In this document: in pieces, positions 28,178 through 37,637 of the stretch
Layout: each line of letters begins with the position of its first letter
Numbering within the stretch: the stretch's first letter is position 1
Origin: a virus
DNA length: 40,742 nucleotides
Strand: one strand, 5' to 3'
Virus record (IMG/VR): IMGVR_UViG_3300032116_015691
Span: 1 to 40,742 of that record
Notes under the pieces: model-generated
What the model saw: the letters and a program-made list of their open reading frames with translations, nothing else
The model's database searches: none
What the model was told of the DNA's origin: nothing
Made by a program: the position numbers and the translations under genes

Positions 28178-30469
28178 ATGAGTTTTACAGCTAGCGAACT
28201 AAAGCAGATCAGTAAAGATTGGGCCCAAGAGCGCACTCTCTCAGAGTTGCGTGACAAAATGGCATCAAACAACAGCATTTTGGCTGCCATTGCCAAAGCC
28301 AAAGACATTGATGTCAAAAGCATAAAAGAATTTAACGATGCGCTTGATGAGGCCAAAGATGGCTTGAGTCAAATGCAAATAGAGGCTGAAAAAGCCAAAC
28401 GTGCTCAAGTCAATAACTTGCGTTATGAGCAACGGATGAAAGACTACGACAAGGAGATTCAAGGCAGTTACAAACGCAGTGTGGACGATTTGCGATCCAG
28501 TTTGGATCGGATGAGCAAGTTTGACAGCACAAGATTGTATGACGGCGTAACAAGCGGGTTGAGCTTTCTGGAGATGAAGGCTCGAGACGCAGGAGGCAAA
28601 GCTTCCAGCCTCGCTACTGCTTTCTCAGTTTTGAACAAAAGTGTAGCAGCGGTTGCTGCTACTGTGGGAATTTTCGCAGCTGGCATGCCAGCTTTTCAAT
28701 CCATGCTTAGTACTGGTGTTACATTTGGCGGCAGTCTGGAAAAAATGCAAGAAATGGTTGGCAGGACTGGTTTGAAACTGGACGAGTTTCAAGGCATAGT
28801 TGGCCAATTTGGTAGTACAATAGGTGGTGTTGGTGAACAAAATTTCGCCACTTTGTTGAGAGGTGTTCAAACCACTACTCGTGGATTTGGTATGTATGGC
28901 CAGACAATGGCCCAACAGGGAGAAACAGTGGCTTCATTTCTTGATATGCTTGCCCAAGGCGGTCTTGCATATGGTATGAGCACTGAAATGCAGAGAGAAG
29001 GTGCAGTCAAATATGTGCGGGAACTTGCTGCACTTACTGAGTTAACCGGGAAAGACAGAAAGGAACTGCAAGCCAGGAGCAAGGCTGCTGCTGAAGATGC
29101 GGCTATAATGTTGCGTATACGGCAGTTGGCCAGAACTGATCCAGCAGCAGCTGAGCGTCTGAGAGCAAATCAAGACGTAATTGCACGTCAGGTAGGCCCG
29201 CAAATGGCTCGAGCTATTGTGGGCATGCAAATGGGGATCATGCCTAGTGATCCCCAAATGCGAGCTATGATGAGCATCGGTGATTTGATGCCTTCTATGA
29301 CGGCCTTGTCAAGAGGGTTGGCCACTGGAACACCGGAAGAGACTATGCGGTCAGTTCTGGAATTCCAGCGGGCCTTAACTGAAAGTCGCGGCCTAGACAC
29401 ACTACAACTACAAGCACAAGTGGGTGGTGCATACGCTGGTAGCGCAGAAATGTTTGCTAAGATGCTACCAGAAGCTGAGCGTGGGCAAGCTGCTGCTGCC
29501 AGACCTGGCGGGTTAGACCGTATTTTAAATATCTTCACAGGCAGGGGTGGCAATCTTGATAGAGCCACAACTGCAATGCAGAAAGTGACTATGGACACTG
29601 CTCGCATAACAGGTGATTTCAAGGCAGCGCTCTATGCAGCTACACAACAGTTGGGCTTGTTTACAGCAGTTCTTGAACCATTGGCAGCAGCAACTGGCGT
29701 AGGCGCAGGAGCAGCCAACTCATTTTATGGAATGGCTGCTAGTGGTATTTCAGGAGCAGCCTCGGCCTTGGCCACAGGAGCTGCTGTTGCATTGATGCCT
29801 AAATTACTGGCAAGTACAGCCTTAAGAGCTGCAATACCACGGTTTCTGGGCGGAGGAGGTTTGGGTTTGACTTCAATGCTGGGCTCTACAGGTGTAGGTG
29901 CTGGTATGATGCGAGGAGCATCGAGTATGGGCGGACTAGGGAAGGGCAGGTTGCTAGGCGCTGGCGCGCTAGGGATAATGGGTGGCATAGGGGGGAGCTA
30001 TGCGGCTAACCAAGTTGGTGCGCCTGGTTGGTTGGGCGGTGCATTGGGCGGTGCAGCAACAGGGGCTCTTGCAGGCATAGGGGCAGGCCCTGGTGGTATC
30101 TTGGCAGGAGCAATACTTGGCGGATTAGTCGGGGGTGTCACAAGCTATGGGACAAGTTCAGCCAGTGCAGCAGAAGCAAGGACAGGTGATCAAACTGGCG
30201 ATGCCAACAGCGTATTACAAGATTCAACTGCACTTGTTGAAATGCAAGCAAGCAGCACGTCATTTGTTTCCGCTATGGCTGCACTTGTAAGTAGAGTAGC
30301 AGCCCAAGCAACTATGACTAGTCTTGCGCCGCCAGTAATACCGCAAAATGATGCCTTAATAGGAGCTGTCCACACCTTGACAGAAACTGTTGCACAACAG
30401 ACCCCAGTACAACAAGAGATAGCAAGACAATCGCGTATCACAGCCGGAATAATTGGTGACTTTAGCTAA
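28178..30469 (+). CDS. Tail tape measure protein
   Basis: 763 aa. The N-terminal 130 residues are charged and helical (coiled-coil-like), followed by a hydrophobic helix (about 148-170, SVAAVAATVGIFAAGMPAF), a long helical middle with repeated Ala/Leu patterns, and a C-terminal half extremely rich in Gly/Ala (GGGGLGLTSMLGS, GAGPGGILAGAILGGLVGG) containing several membrane-compatible segments. This is the usual make-up of tape measure proteins, which set tail length and enter the cell with the DNA. It replaces T4 gp29 by position and lies next to the frameshifted chaperone. The ATG at 28178 is preceded only by a weak purine run. Confidence 0.8.
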   Translation: MSFTASELKQISKDWAQERTLSELRDKMASNNSILAAIAKAKDIDVKSIKEFNDALDEAKDGLSQMQIEAEKAKRAQVNNLRYEQRMKDYDKEIQGSYKRSVDDLRSSLDRMSKFDSTRLYDGVTSGLSFLEMKARDAGGKASSLATAFSVLNKSVAAVAATVGIFAAGMPAFQSMLSTGVTFGGSLEKMQEMVGRTGLKLDEFQGIVGQFGSTIGGVGEQNFATLLRGVQTTTRGFGMYGQTMAQQGETVASFLDMLAQGGLAYGMSTEMQREGAVKYVRELAALTELTGKDRKELQARSKAAAEDAAIMLRIRQLARTDPAAAERLRANQDVIARQVGPQMARAIVGMQMGIMPSDPQMRAMMSIGDLMPSMTALSRGLATGTPEETMRSVLEFQRALTESRGLDTLQLQAQVGGAYAGSAEMFAKMLPEAERGQAAAARPGGLDRILNIFTGRGGNLDRATTAMQKVTMDTARITGDFKAALYAATQQLGLFTAVLEPLAAATGVGAGAANSFYGMAASGISGAASALATGAAVALMPKLLASTALRAAIPRFLGGGGLGLTSMLGSTGVGAGMMRGASSMGGLGKGRLLGAGALGIMGGIGGSYAANQVGAPGWLGGALGGAATGALAGIGAGPGGILAGAILGGLVGGVTSYGTSSASAAEARTGDQTGDANSVLQDSTALVEMQASSTSFVSAMAALVSRVAAQATMTSLAPPVIPQNDALIGAVHTLTETVAQQTPVQQEIARQSRITAGIIGDFS

Positions 30470-30499
30470 GTGTAATCTTTTTTCTGGGTATTTTTCGCA

Positions 30500-30510
30500 C
30501 ATAAATATCA
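30500..30510 (+). promoter_or_regulatory. Candidate late promoter (CATAAATATCA)
   Basis: CATAAATATCA is 25 nt upstream of the portal ATG, a normal late-promoter-to-start distance; AGAGAAACAG supplies a weak ribosome binding site. Confidence 0.65.
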
Positions 30511-30534
30511 AAAACCTAGAGAAACAGAACCCTG

Positions 30535-32292
30535 ATGGCTTGGAAAAAATATTTCACAACAGTACCGAGTCAAGCTAGACTCACTGCACGACTAGCAGAA
30601 ATCAACAAAGACAACAGTCAAGGTGCAACCACTACCAAATTCAGCAGTTATTTGCCAGAAGTTTATGCTGGCGCGCCCAACCGTGTGGAACGCTATGTGG
30701 CTTACGAGCAAGCTGATTTAGACAGTGAAATCAATCGTAGTTTGGACACAATAGCTGAATTCTGCACACAAAACCAAAGTGATGACGATCCCATTCCCTT
30801 CCGATTTATTTGGAAAGGAGATGTTACTGAAACCGAAACAGAACTGTTGAACAATGCGCTTCAACAATGGTGCAGCATAAATCGGTTGAACCAACGTATC
30901 TTCAAAATATTCAGAAACACTGTGAAATATGGAGATCAATTTTTCATCCGTGATCCTGAAACCTATGAACTTTTGTGGGTTGATGCTGCCAAAGTGGAAA
31001 AAATCATTGTAAATGAGGCACAAGGTAAGAAAATTGAGCAATATGTGATTCGTGATCTAGACTTCAACTTACAAAGCTTGGTGGCAACCAACCCACTGGT
31101 ACACGATCAATACAGTTTTCCAGGTGGCTATCCCAGAAGTTCCAACCCAGCAGCCGGTGCAGGAAACATAAATTATGGCCAGCCCACCACCCCAGGTGGC
31201 CGCACAAGCCGTTTTTACAACCCAGCCAACAGCCTTGCTATTGATGCAAATCACGTTGTGCACTTGAGTTTGAGTGAAGGCATGGATCAATACTGGCCTT
31301 TTGGCATCAGCATTATTGAAGCTGTGTATAAAACCTACAAACAAAAAGATCTCTTGGAAGATTGTATTCTCATCTATCGTATTGTGAGAGCACCTGAGCG
31401 CAGAGTGTTCAAAATTGACGTGGGTCAGCTTCAAGGCCAACGTGCTATGCAATATGTGGAAAGAGTCAAAAACGAAATCTATCAAAGAAGGTTGCCCAAC
31501 CGCACAGGTGGGGGCACAAGTATTATTGACAGTGCATACAATCCCATCAGCATAACAGAAGATTTCTTTCTTGCTACCAACAGCGAGCAGCGCGGAACAA
31601 CAATTGATACTTTGAACGCTGGCGAAAATCTTGGTACTATTGACGACCTCAAATACTTCAACAACAAGCTGATGCGTGGATTGGGCATTCCCAGCAGCTA
31701 CTTGCCCACAGGGCCAGATGATGGAACAGCAGTGTTCAACGACGGCAAAGTTGGTACAGCATTTATCCAAGAGTATCGATTCAACAAATATTGTCAAAGA
31801 CTGCAAAACAGTATTGCGCCAACACTGGATATGGAATTTAAATTGTTTTTGAAATTCCGAGGTATTGAGGTTCACAGCAGCTTGTTTGAATTGGCATTCA
31901 ATGTTCCTCAAAGTTTCAGTCAGTATCGAAACATGAGCTTGGATACAGAGCGTGTGAACCTGTTCAGTTCAGCTATGAACAGCGATGCTAGAGCTTACAT
32001 GAGCAAGCGTTATGCTTTGAAACGCTATATGGGATGGACTGAAGAAGACATCCTGGAAAATGAACGTATGTGGAAAGAAGAAAACAGTGCCAAAGTCAAG
32101 GACAAAACTGGAACCAGCCCAGTTGAAGACCAAAGCGTGGGTCTCGGATCAATAGGCATACGACCCAGTCCAGAACCTGAATTTGGCTTGGGAGGTCCAG
32201 AAGCAGGACCTGAAGCGCCTCTAGAAGCGCCGCCAGCTGAAGCACCTGCGCCTGCCCCAGGTGGTGAAACACCCCCAACTGAAACACCGTAA
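30535..32292 (+). CDS. Portal protein (gp20-like)
   Basis: 585 aa (T4 gp20 524 aa). The body matches T4-type portals: AYEQADLDSEINRSLDTIAE, KIFRNTVKYGDQFFIRDPET, YRIVRAPERRVFKIDVGQL, NEIYQRRLPNRTGGG and NAGENLGTIDDLKYFNNKLM then GLGIPSSYL. The C-terminal 50 residues are a Pro/Ala/Glu-rich tail. The portal is the dodecameric DNA channel at the head vertex and nucleates capsid assembly. It follows a good late promoter and is followed by fibre genes rather than directly by the head core genes as in T4. Confidence 0.93.
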   Translation: MAWKKYFTTVPSQARLTARLAEINKDNSQGATTTKFSSYLPEVYAGAPNRVERYVAYEQADLDSEINRSLDTIAEFCTQNQSDDDPIPFRFIWKGDVTETETELLNNALQQWCSINRLNQRIFKIFRNTVKYGDQFFIRDPETYELLWVDAAKVEKIIVNEAQGKKIEQYVIRDLDFNLQSLVATNPLVHDQYSFPGGYPRSSNPAAGAGNINYGQPTTPGGRTSRFYNPANSLAIDANHVVHLSLSEGMDQYWPFGISIIEAVYKTYKQKDLLEDCILIYRIVRAPERRVFKIDVGQLQGQRAMQYVERVKNEIYQRRLPNRTGGGTSIIDSAYNPISITEDFFLATNSEQRGTTIDTLNAGENLGTIDDLKYFNNKLMRGLGIPSSYLPTGPDDGTAVFNDGKVGTAFIQEYRFNKYCQRLQNSIAPTLDMEFKLFLKFRGIEVHSSLFELAFNVPQSFSQYRNMSLDTERVNLFSSAMNSDARAYMSKRYALKRYMGWTEEDILENERMWKEENSAKVKDKTGTSPVEDQSVGLGSIGIRPSPEPEFGLGGPEAGPEAPLEAPPAEAPAPAPGGETPPTETP

Positions 32293-32298
32293 ATATCA
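32289..32298 (+). promoter_or_regulatory. Candidate late promoter (GTAAATATCA)
   Basis: GTAAATATCA overlaps the portal stop and lies 2 nt before the ATG at 32301. It is identical to the motifs at 3457 and 39979. The short distance implies a very short leader. Confidence 0.45.
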
Positions 32299-32300
32299 AA

Positions 32301-34277
32301 ATGAATACAAATATCACAAAAACCAACGGCACTACGCTGGCAAGTATTCCTCCCGGGCAGTATAACAGCACAGTCAGCAGTTTGATCTTGTTTGGCAAGA
32401 ACTTTGCCAACTATGGCACTTATCTGAATGAGAATCTTGTTCATCTCATGGAAAATTTTGCCGATCAAAGTCCGCCACAAAGCCCCACTCAAGGACAGCT
32501 TTGGTACAAAACCACTGACAAACAAATGTATGTTTGGGATGGTGTTGCGTGGAAACTATTGAATGCAGAAAGCCTGCAACAAATTGCTGATGCAATTGTC
32601 AAAAACCGGATTTATGTGAGTGAGAGCGGCAACGACAGCAACAGCGGGCAAAGTTGGTATAGTGCCAAAAGAACAGTGAAAGCAGCTTGTGCTACAGCAG
32701 CTCAACAACTGGCTACAGGGGCATTCCGGCCTGATCATGTGGCCATTTTGGTAGCAGCTGGCGACTATACTGAAGACTGTCCGTTGGAAATTCCACCAGG
32801 TGTGAGCATTATTGGTGACAATCTGCGGTCTGTAACCATACGCCCAAGAGTGCCCACTAGTGATGTGTTTTACTTGAACAGCAAGTGTTATGTGTATGGC
32901 ATTACTGTAAGAGACCACCGACTAAGCCCATCAGCATTGGATATCACCCCTGTGGGCTATGCCAACGCAAGTGGCGTCAACACTTCAGCCTTGATTTCCA
33001 CTACACGACAAACTGGATTCGCATTTGGCTTTGCGCCTGGTGCAGACATTTTGGTCAGTCCCTATATTCAAAACTGTTCCAGTATAAGTGGTGATCCTGA
33101 TACTGGGTCAGGCATTTACCCAGGTGGTGGCGGAGTATTGATTGATCCCAGTGTGCTGGGGCCCAATAACAGAATTCACAGCATTGTGGTAGATGCATTT
33201 ACCCAAATCAATCTTGGCGGCATTGGTGTAAAAGTCCTAGGCAAAGGCTACATGCAGCTGGTGAGCTTCTTCGTTAACTTTTGCCAGTTTGGATTGCTGT
33301 GCATAGATGGTGGTCATGTTACTGCATTGAACAGCAATTGTAGTTTTGGCAATTATGCGCTTTGGAGTCAAGGACACAGATATCTTGAATCCACTGACAG
33401 TCCTGTAGCAGTAAATCAAATTTGGGCCACCAACGGCGTCTCCACAGATTTTGTTACAACCGGGGGAACATATGTGCTGCCAAATCAATTCAGTGATTTG
33501 GAAGTGCAATTTTTAGACTCAGCAACACCATTGTTGCCCACAGTGGATTATACAATATCCAAAGGCGTTACCACTGGCGGGCTGCCGTGTTCAGTAATAA
33601 CCTTGAAGTCATTGCCAGTAGCTGGACGTCAGTTACGAGCACGTATAAAATTTGGTAGTTTGATTGAAGCCAGTGGATATACCATGAGTTACGCTGGCGC
33701 AGGCTTGGACTATGCCAAACTAAGCCCCAGTCAAGATGGTTCCGGGTTTGCAGACCCTAACAAATATACCATTGCACTCAATGGGGGACGTGTGTTTCAC
33801 ACAACCACTGATGAAAGCGGAGACTTTTATGTGGGTGCTGTGGCCCCCAATCCGGCTTTTCAAGTTGGTGGATTGACTATTGCCAATGGCGGAGGCAGCT
33901 ATAGTGTGGGGGATACCTTGACATTCAGTACACCTGCCAACATCAACAGCACATATGCAGTGCCCACAACTCTCAAGGTGTTGAGCACAAGCGGCGGTGC
34001 AATTACAAGTGTAGCTATACAGATTCCTGGATATTATCTGCTATCAGCTCCAAATAGCACAACCCCTGGAAGCTTGCCCACCAATCCCATTACAGCCACC
34101 AGCACAAGCGGCGGTGGTTCAGCTGCAACTTTCAATTTTGTTTGGGAAAAGCCCCCGGCTCGACCCAGTTTTCGTATAAATCAGCGACGTGGTGCTATTG
34201 ACGGACGCAGCTTTTATCAAAGCATTTTTGGATTTATGACTCCCTTTATACTTGCATTATCACGCAAAGGACCTTAA
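32301..34277 (+). CDS. Tail fibre / virion structural protein with beta-helix
   Basis: 658 aa. The N-terminus has a common phage fibre module ending QSPTQGQLWYKTTDKQMYVW then DGVAWKLL. From about residue 105 (RIYVSESGNDSNSGQSW) the pattern is that of right-handed beta-helix fibre proteins: repeated short strands with Gly/Asn turns (CPLEIPPGVSIIGDNLRSV, then GGHVTALNSNCSFGNYALWS). The last 250 residues are Gly/Ser/Thr-rich beta structure. It is likely a receptor-binding or decoration protein on the tail. The family is broad and the host target is unknown. Confidence 0.7.
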   Translation: MNTNITKTNGTTLASIPPGQYNSTVSSLILFGKNFANYGTYLNENLVHLMENFADQSPPQSPTQGQLWYKTTDKQMYVWDGVAWKLLNAESLQQIADAIVKNRIYVSESGNDSNSGQSWYSAKRTVKAACATAAQQLATGAFRPDHVAILVAAGDYTEDCPLEIPPGVSIIGDNLRSVTIRPRVPTSDVFYLNSKCYVYGITVRDHRLSPSALDITPVGYANASGVNTSALISTTRQTGFAFGFAPGADILVSPYIQNCSSISGDPDTGSGIYPGGGGVLIDPSVLGPNNRIHSIVVDAFTQINLGGIGVKVLGKGYMQLVSFFVNFCQFGLLCIDGGHVTALNSNCSFGNYALWSQGHRYLESTDSPVAVNQIWATNGVSTDFVTTGGTYVLPNQFSDLEVQFLDSATPLLPTVDYTISKGVTTGGLPCSVITLKSLPVAGRQLRARIKFGSLIEASGYTMSYAGAGLDYAKLSPSQDGSGFADPNKYTIALNGGRVFHTTTDESGDFYVGAVAPNPAFQVGGLTIANGGGSYSVGDTLTFSTPANINSTYAVPTTLKVLSTSGGAITSVAIQIPGYYLLSAPNSTTPGSLPTNPITATSTSGGGSAATFNFVWEKPPARPSFRINQRRGAIDGRSFYQSIFGFMTPFILALSRKGP

Positions 34278-34280
34278 CAT

Positions 34281-34751
34281 ATGCCCGCACCTATTTTTAA
34301 CTTTCGTAATGTCAAAGTTCGAGTGGCAAATGATCAAGCCACAACCATCTACAAAGTATCTAGTTTTGACTCCAATATACCCAATAATACCTTGCCTCCT
34401 GGTGTTGATCCCACAGAAGTAAGCATCGTGTTGTTGACTGTACAATGCAGCAATATTACAGGCAGCCCCAGCAGTCCTACTCAAAGAAAAACAATCAATC
34501 TCAGTGTTTGGGTGGATAATCCGCCAGATCCCTTATACTCTCCAGTTGCAAGACGATATCTTGTGAACAACTACACACTTATTCCCAATAACGCCTTTGA
34601 CCCCCTGAATGGTAATTTGATCATGAGTAGTGGGGACAGTTTGGTTGTTCAGGTAAGTAATCCACCTGCTGAAACAACAAATACATCTACTGATAATTGT
34701 GTTGATGTTATTGTCAGCTTGCTGGAAATTGCAAATGCCACAGCTACGTAA
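34281..34751 (+). CDS. Hypothetical virion structural protein
   Basis: 156 aa, predicted all-beta (KVRVANDQATTIYKV, SIVLLTVQCSNI, TINLSVWVDNPP, YTLIPNNAFDPLNGNLIMSS), ending with GDSLVVQVSNPPAE and an Asn/Thr-rich strand pair. The pattern of a long beta-sandwich with a GNLIMSSGD-type turn is common in minor tail or capsid decoration proteins. No specific family is recognised. It lies between the beta-helix fibre and the collagen-like genes and is probably co-expressed with them. Confidence 0.6.
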   Translation: MPAPIFNFRNVKVRVANDQATTIYKVSSFDSNIPNNTLPPGVDPTEVSIVLLTVQCSNITGSPSSPTQRKTINLSVWVDNPPDPLYSPVARRYLVNNYTLIPNNAFDPLNGNLIMSSGDSLVVQVSNPPAETTNTSTDNCVDVIVSLLEIANATAT

Positions 34752-34760
34752 TATGTGATC

Positions 34761-35348
34761 ATGCCAAAACTGCTAGATAACCGTGTTGTTGGGTCTGCTG
34801 ATCTAGTTGATACACAACTAGCTGGTGTTCCAGCTGGACTTGTGCTCAAGGTCACACCAAACGGAGAACAACTGTTTTTTGGTCAAGAAATTGGTCCACC
34901 TGGACCCCCAGGACCAGTGGGCAATGCAGGAAGTCCTGGTCCGCAAGGACCTCCTGGGGATGACATTTTCATTGTTGGTCCGCCTGGACCACCAGGTCCG
35001 CCTGGACCTGGTGGTGGACCTGTTGGACCTCCTGGATCTGTGGGACCACCGGGTCCCAACGGTGGCCCGCCTGGACCAGCAGGCCCAGCCGGACCAGCAG
35101 GGGAAACTGGACAACCAGGATCAGGCCAACAATGGCATGGTGAAGTTTTTAGCACAGCTGGCTCCATTACATGGACGGTACCACCAAATGTGCGCAGGGT
35201 CAAACTCACACTTGTTGGCGGTGGCGCTGGTGGCGGACAGGGCATTTATGTGCCACCTGGAGCACCGCCACCAGGTGGAGGAGAAGGCGGAGGTACTCCG
35301 GGCGGGGGCATTGGAGGCGGTGGCGGCGGACCAGGAGTTGAGACATGA
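34761..35348 (+). CDS. Collagen-like fibre protein, paralog 1 (N-terminal part)
   Basis: 195 aa from ATG 34761. It has the shared N-terminal anchor ([18 protein letters not shown], then [11 protein letters not shown]), a collagen stretch of about 75 residues of GPP, GPA and GPQ triplets (about residues 45-123), then a beta segment ([20 protein letters not shown]) and a Gly-rich run. Paralogs at 35719 and 36663 have the same order in one ORF and continue into a C-terminal glycine-rich domain, here encoded by the next ORF. The reading frame ends at TGA 35346-35348, interleaved with the next ATG. Confidence 0.7.
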   Translation: MPKLLDNRVVGSADLVDTQLAGVPAGLVLKVTPNGEQLFFGQEIGPPGPPGPVGNAGSPGPQGPPGDDIFIVGPPGPPGPPGPGGGPVGPPGSVGPPGPNGGPPGPAGPAGPAGETGQPGSGQQWHGEVFSTAGSITWTVPPNVRRVKLTLVGGGAGGGQGIYVPPGAPPPGGGEGGGTPGGGIGGGGGGPGVET

Positions 35349-35719
35349 GCGGTAGTATAGGTGGTTATTTTCCGGGATTGGCGGGCAGCTCTGGTGCTGT
35401 TTTACAATTATGGGTAGAGGTTGTGCCTGGTGCTACATACTCATTGGTGGTTGGTGCAGGTGGGGCAGGACAAACCACAACCTCCTCTGCAACAAGTGGG
35501 CAAGCCACAACATTTAGTGGGGCGGGAGGAGCCAATTATTCAGCAGGAGGGGGGCAATTGTCGCTCGGCTTTCCAACAACTACACCGCCAGCTGTTTGGG
35601 GAATACCGCAAGGATTTTATCTTTATGGTTTGGGAGGTAGCGGGGGAGATCCTGTGGCTTCCAATCCATCAGGAGGTCCGGGTGGTTCAGGTTTGATAGT
35701 AATTGAATGGGTTGATTGA
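35345..35719 (+). CDS. Glycine-rich fibre tip, detached C-terminal part of paralog 1
   Basis: 124 aa. It matches the C-terminal half of the other two paralogs, with a [20 protein letters not shown]-like beta/Gly pattern and the closing [12 protein letters not shown] motif (paralogs end ALIEWI and VIIEWI). It starts at an ATG interleaved with the upstream stop, and AGGAG at 35333-35337 lies seven bases before it, so it can be translated on its own. Poly-glycine-rich tips like this occur in phage adhesins. The split could be a natural two-chain arrangement or a single-base frameshift in a formerly single gene. Confidence 0.65.
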   Translation: MSGSIGGYFPGLAGSSGAVLQLWVEVVPGATYSLVVGAGGAGQTTTSSATSGQATTFSGAGGANYSAGGGQLSLGFPTTTPPAVWGIPQGFYLYGLGGSGGDPVASNPSGGPGGSGLIVIEWVD

Positions 35720-36657
35720 TGGTCAAACTTTTAGATAACCGAATTGTAGGACCAAACCGTGACGTTTTGAACACAGTGTTGTATGGTGCACCAGCTGGGT
35801 TCGTATTGCGTGTGGCACCAACAGGCGACACTTTGGTGGTTACTATTCCTGGCGGTCCTCCAGGACCTCCTGGTCCACCAGGCCCAGGTGGAGAACCAGG
35901 GTTGATTGGGCCCCCAGGTGCCAGTAGCGCCTTAATAGGTGACACTGGCCCTCCAGGACCTCCTGGACCATCCAGTGGATCTCCAGGCATCCCAGGACCC
36001 ACAGGACCTACTGGACAAGGCGGAGCTCCTGCAGGGCCAGCTGGAGGCTTAGGGGTAACTGGGCCTCCAGGTCCGCCAGGCGGAAATCAAGATATTCGTG
36101 CTGTGATTTTGACCAGTCCAGGTAACTGGGTAGCCCCTGCTGATGCCTCATCCGTAAGATTGACTTTAATAGGTGCTGGTGGGGGTGGCGGTGTAACAGT
36201 GAACTCACCGCCATTTGTTCAAGATACAGAACAGATTACCAATGTTACTCCAGGTTGGACTGTTGCAGGAGCTCCTGGGGGAAGTGGTGGTATAGCGCAG
36301 CAATGGATACCTATATCGGGCGGAGCTAGCTACTCTGTGACAATAGGAGTAGGAGGCCGAGCACAAACCATAAGCACGGGTACAAACTATCCAGATATAA
36401 ATGGCAACCCAGTATTTTATCCAGCAACTACAGGAGTTCCTGGATTACCAGGCACACCGTCAGTTTGGAGTGGGCCTGGATCGCCCACAGTGACCGCATC
36501 TGGTGGTACGGCAGCAAATGGCGCAAATATGGGAACGCCAGGGTCCTCAATTCCTGCAACACAAGGACTCTTGCAACAAAAAGCATTTAGCTATGGTTCT
36601 TCTGGTGGTTCGGATGGCGCAGGATTACCTGGCGCTGCACTTATAGAATGGATATGA
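35719..36657 (+). CDS. Collagen-like fibre protein, paralog 2
   Basis: 312 aa from ATG 35719, interleaved with the previous stop as TGATG. It has the N-terminal anchor ([20 protein letters not shown], then [10 protein letters not shown]), about 75 residues of collagen GXY triplets (about 44-120, mostly GPP, GPS and GPA), a beta segment ([20 protein letters not shown]) and a Gly-rich C-terminal domain ending GAALIEWI. It is an intact version of the split paralog 1. Collagen-like stretches trimerise into rigid shafts, so a fibre with a glycine-rich tip is expected. Confidence 0.75.
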   Translation: MVKLLDNRIVGPNRDVLNTVLYGAPAGFVLRVAPTGDTLVVTIPGGPPGPPGPPGPGGEPGLIGPPGASSALIGDTGPPGPPGPSSGSPGIPGPTGPTGQGGAPAGPAGGLGVTGPPGPPGGNQDIRAVILTSPGNWVAPADASSVRLTLIGAGGGGGVTVNSPPFVQDTEQITNVTPGWTVAGAPGGSGGIAQQWIPISGGASYSVTIGVGGRAQTISTGTNYPDINGNPVFYPATTGVPGLPGTPSVWSGPGSPTVTASGGTAANGANMGTPGSSIPATQGLLQQKAFSYGSSGGSDGAGLPGAALIEWI

Positions 36658-36662
36658 AATAG

Positions 36663-37637
36663 ATGCCAAGATTGCTAGACAAGAGACTTTTAGGAGATTC
36701 AGCTGATATCTCCAATACCACAGTGTATAAGGCACCTGCTGGTATGCCATTGATTGTTAACAGTGACTCAACAGCTTTGATATTGGGACCAGCCAGCAGA
36801 TTTCCAGGATTTCAAGGACCCAGAGGTGCAACAGGCCCTGGCGGGGCTCCTGGATTGGCGGGTATTCCGGCTCCTCCTGGAGAAAAAGGAGCCACAGGCG
36901 CACCTGGGGCTCCAGGTGGGTTGTTGGGACCGCCAGGCCCCACTGGGATTACAGGCCCAGCGGGTGGTCCAGGCCCTGCAGGTGGTCCTGGACCACCTGG
37001 ACCACCTGGGCAAATAGGACCTGCAGGCAAAGGACAAACTTTTGCTGTAGCTAGTTTTGTTTCAGCGGGTGTTTTTCCATGGCCAGTTCCTGTTGAAACC
37101 ACAGAGATCAAGGCAACAATTGTTGGTGGCGGAGGTGCAAGTGCACCTGGTGTCCTTTACTCCTATAGCAATCAAACATATGGAGGGGGCGGTGGCGACG
37201 GTGGTGGCGGCGCTGGTACAGAGATATCCTACAACAATGTAATTTTGCCTGGTGGGCCTGGAGGCCCTGGCGGAGCAATGGAAACCTGGCTGCCAGTAAC
37301 AAGCGGCTCAACAATCATTGTTATTGTGGGCGGCGGCGGGGCATCCAACATATCTGCTCCAGGCAACTCTGGCAATCCCAGTGAGATTCTTGATCCAGTT
37401 GGGTTGCCAATGGCTACAAGTCCTGGAGGTGGTGGTGGACAGCTTCCTGGTCCGCCCTCTCCTGCCGGTCAACCTGGACAGCCAGGTGCAAGAGGAGAAC
37501 CCACTAGCAACGGACCATTTGTAAAAATAAATGCTGACTCGCTGAGAGTGGGGTTAGGTGGTACAGGTACTGAAGGCTATGGGGCAGGAGGCACACCTGG
37601 AGGTGTTATTATTGAGTGGATAGCCAATCAACCTTAG
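36663..37637 (+). CDS. Collagen-like fibre protein, paralog 3
   Basis: 324 aa. It has the N-terminal anchor MPRLLDKRLLGDSADISNTT then KAPAGMPLIV, a collagen region (about 52-120: [15 protein letters not shown]-type triplets), a beta segment (FPWPVPVETTEIKATIVGGG) and a longer Gly-rich tip with GYGAGGTPGGVIIEWI at the end. It is the third tandem copy, diverged mainly in the tip. Its stop interleaves (TTAG at 37634-37637) with that of the convergent prolyl-hydroxylase-like gene, a candidate modifying enzyme for its Y-position prolines. Confidence 0.75.
   Translation: MPRLLDKRLLGDSADISNTTVYKAPAGMPLIVNSDSTALILGPASRFPGFQGPRGATGPGGAPGLAGIPAPPGEKGATGAPGAPGGLLGPPGPTGITGPAGGPGPAGGPGPPGPPGQIGPAGKGQTFAVASFVSAGVFPWPVPVETTEIKATIVGGGGASAPGVLYSYSNQTYGGGGGDGGGGAGTEISYNNVILPGGPGGPGGAMETWLPVTSGSTIIVIVGGGGASNISAPGNSGNPSEILDPVGLPMATSPGGGGGQLPGPPSPAGQPGQPGARGEPTSNGPFVKINADSLRVGLGGTGTEGYGAGGTPGGVIIEWIANQP

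Noticed and set aside
34883-37111. Pro-rich and Arg/Ser-rich frames antisense or out of frame in the collagen-like genes
   Set aside because: They are products of GC-rich GXY repeats read in other frames; the plus-strand frames have anchors, conserved ends and matching paralogs.
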